Shown: piece by piece, positions 62,695 through 64,000 of the stretch
How the letters are laid out: the number at the start of each line of letters is the position of its first letter
Numbering within the stretch: the stretch's first letter is position 1
Source of the DNA: Polaribacter sargassicola
GTDB taxonomy: Bacteria; Bacteroidota; Bacteroidia; Flavobacteriales; Flavobacteriaceae
Direction of reading: 5' to 3'
NCBI RefSeq assembly: GCF_021991835.1
Contig: NZ_JAHDAU010000003.1
Location: 1 to 64,000, forward strand
Length of the DNA stretch: 64,000 nucleotides
The notes under the pieces: generated by a model
The model's database searches: none
The model's input: only the letters and a program-made list of their open reading frames with translations
Told to the model about the DNA's origin: nothing
Made by a program: the position numbers and the translations under genes

Positions 62695-64000
62695 CTTCTA
62701 ATTTTTCTTGAACTGGCAGTTCTATATAAATATCTGTCCCTTCATATAATTCTGAATTCACTTCTAATTTTCCTTTCATCATATGAATTCTTGCTTCTAT
62801 TTGATTAATTCCTAAACCTCCTTTTGATTTTATTTTTGTTTTATCAAAACCAACTCCATCATCAGAGATTTTTATAATCAATAAATCATTTTTTTCTTTT
62901 AGTTTAATTGAAGCATTTTTAGCACTACTATGTTTTAAAATGTTATTTACAAATTCTTGAATAATATTATGCGTTTTAATTTCAAAATTTTGATCATATC
63001 TTCTTAAATTCTTTATTTTAGTTTCAATAACTAATTCAGAATTAGAATACTTTTCAGCAATATCTCTAACCGCAAAATTTAATCCAAATTTTAATAAAAC
63101 AGAAGAAACCAACGTGTGAGATAAATCTCTAATTTTTTGAGAGGCTTCTGTTATTATTTCTTTTGTTTTAATTATTTCTAGAGGCTCTTTACCGTTAAAT
63201 TGTTTTTTTGTGGCTTGTAAATGTAAATTTGCTGATGATAAAAGTGCGCTTACATTATCATGCAAAGTTTCTGCAATTTCTTTTCTTTCAGATTCTCTAC
63301 CATTTAAAGTTGCATCTAAAACCCTTGCTTGGGTTTCAGATTTTAATTTATCTAACTTTTGATTTTGTAATAACTCAGACTGAGTTAATTCTAATAGTAA
63401 ATTTTTTCGTCTATAACTAGAATAACCAATTACAACTAATAACAAAATTAACAGAAATCCACCTACAACAGCACTTGTTATTGTTCTTTCTCTCTCTTTT
63501 AAAATCTGCACTTCCTTTTCCCTATCAAACAAGGCTTTTTTTGAATCAAAATTATGTTTAAAACCTAGTTCTTCTATAATTTTTCTTACTTCTAAATCTC
63601 TTAAAGAGTCTTTAATGTTATAAGATTGTTCTTGAACAGTATATGCTTCATAATCTTTTAATTTATATAAATTATATGCTAAATTATAATATAAATCTTC
63701 CTTTACTCTTAAAGCTCTTTCAGTATTTTCATTTTTAATTAAATCAAGAGCTTCTTTATAAGTAGATTTAGCAGTTTTATAATCATTCAATTCTAAATAA
63801 ATACTAGCTAAATTTCCAAGAGCTGAGGCTTGAGAAGTATTGTTATTTCTTCTTTTATGAATTTCAACAGCACTCATCGCATATTCTTTTGCTAAACCAT
63901 ATAAAGAATCCTGCAAATAAATTCCAGATAAATTTGATGATGCACTTGCTTGATAAGACAGTGACTTTTCATCTAAAAAACCATCCAATAATACCTTATT
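62681..64000 (-). CDS. TPR-containing sensor histidine kinase, 5' end outside the window
   Basis: The reading frame is open to the right edge, so the N-terminus is missing; at least 439 residues are visible. TPR-like repeats (ASALGNLASIYLELNDYKTA and neighbours) come first, then one membrane helix (AVVGGFLLILLLVVIGY), a coiled coil, a HisKA_3 dimerisation box with the phospho-acceptor His in ERKEIAETLHDNVSALLS, and a HATPase_c domain (NIIQEFVNNILKHSS, ISDDGVGFDKT). It matches NarL/LuxR-type two-component kinases of Bacteroidota; the response regulator is presumably outside the window. Confidence 0.9.
   Translation of the reverse strand, partial: NKVLLDGFLDEKSLSYQASASSNLSGIYLQDSLYGLAKEYAMSAVEIHKRRNNNTSQASALGNLASIYLELNDYKTAKSTYKEALDLIKNENTERALRVKEDLYYNLAYNLYKLKDYEAYTVQEQSYNIKDSLRDLEVRKIIEELGFKHNFDSKKALFDREKEVQILKERERTITSAVVGGFLLILLLVVIGYSSYRRKNLLLELTQSELLQNQKLDKLKSETQARVLDATLNGRESERKEIAETLHDNVSALLSSANLHLQATKKQFNGKEPLEIIKTKEIITEASQKIRDLSHTLVSSVLLKFGLNFAVRDIAEKYSNSELVIETKIKNLRRYDQNFEIKTHNIIQEFVNNILKHSSAKNASIKLKEKNDLLIIKISDDGVGFDKTKIKSKGGLGINQIEARIHMMKGKLEVNSELYEGTDIYIELPVQEKLEVNLF

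Noticed and set aside
1-64000. CRISPR arrays, insertion sequences, prophage genes and integrase attachment sites
   Set aside because: No regularly spaced repeats, transposase or integrase genes were found; the tRNA-Arg is not followed by a repeated 3' end or an integrase.

Overview
This window is a chromosomal stretch of a marine-type member of the Flavobacteriaceae (Bacteroidota), probably close to Polaribacter or Tenacibaculum. The evidence is the very low GC content, promoters of the Bacteroidota form (-7 box TAnnTTTG) with few Shine-Dalgarno sequences, a SusC/SusD pair, type III glutamine synthetase, family-specific proteins (DUF5522, BT_3928-type DoxX, DUF1599, DUF2007) and ordinary housekeeping gene neighbourhoods. 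I see no phage, insertion sequence, CRISPR array or clear genomic island.

Layout. 1-3800: a stable-RNA-type promoter firing out of the left edge, then the translation operon thrS-infC-rpmI-rplT; infC appears to start at an AUA codon. 3.8-12 kb: a small coiled-coil membrane protein, then glycogen metabolism (glgA-glgC-glgB and a GH31 alpha-glucosidase). 12-18.4 kb: prfA on the minus strand, then a plus-strand run of lipoprotein, serine hydrolase and D-amino-acid-oxidase-like flavoprotein, followed by a metallo-beta-lactamase-fold lipoprotein and a small secreted protein. 18.4-28.2 kb: class II ribonucleotide reductase, a two-domain nucleotidyltransferase/GHMP-kinase protein paired with purM, two divergent glutamine synthetases of different families, and a Ca2+/Na+ antiporter. 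28.7-35.4 kb: two small genes, tRNA-Arg(ACG), two acyltransferases, the prmA-clpS cluster, tpiA, a TlpA-like lipoprotein and pyrF. 35.5-42.1 kb: an isolated SusD/SusC pair and a set of small lipoprotein and Cys-rich genes. 42.4-46.5 kb: a 33-residue metallothionein-like peptide, a SigZ-like sigma factor with a Cys-rich tail, a LOV-like PAS protein, a dienelactone hydrolase and a methyltransferase. 46.5-57.1 kb: a YgiQ radical SAM enzyme, a CocE-type hydrolase, an MFS transporter with a terminator in its leader, a DUF1684 lipoprotein, a CLC(F)-like channel, the DoxX/DUF1599 cluster and a LOG-family protein. 57-64 kb: folP, an ExbD-like protein, cdaA (c-di-AMP synthase), an ABC exporter with truA, a phosphoesterase and a TPR histidine kinase cut by the right edge.

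Most of the window is ordinary core genome. The points most worth a second look are: the unannotated 11-cysteine peptide (42465-42566) beside a sigma factor whose own tail is Cys-rich; the strong terminator and short ORF in the leader of the MFS transporter (51866-52025); the AUA start of infC; the nucleotidyltransferase/GHMP-kinase fusion beside purM; the ExbD-like gene and dispersed repeat lying between folP and cdaA; and three real genes of 33-54 codons (42465, 28716, 41366).

Coordinates of several genes were moved to downstream starts where an upstream TTG or GTG overlaps a predicted promoter or adds residues that do not fit the family. All functional calls are by motif and family recognition only; no database search was possible.
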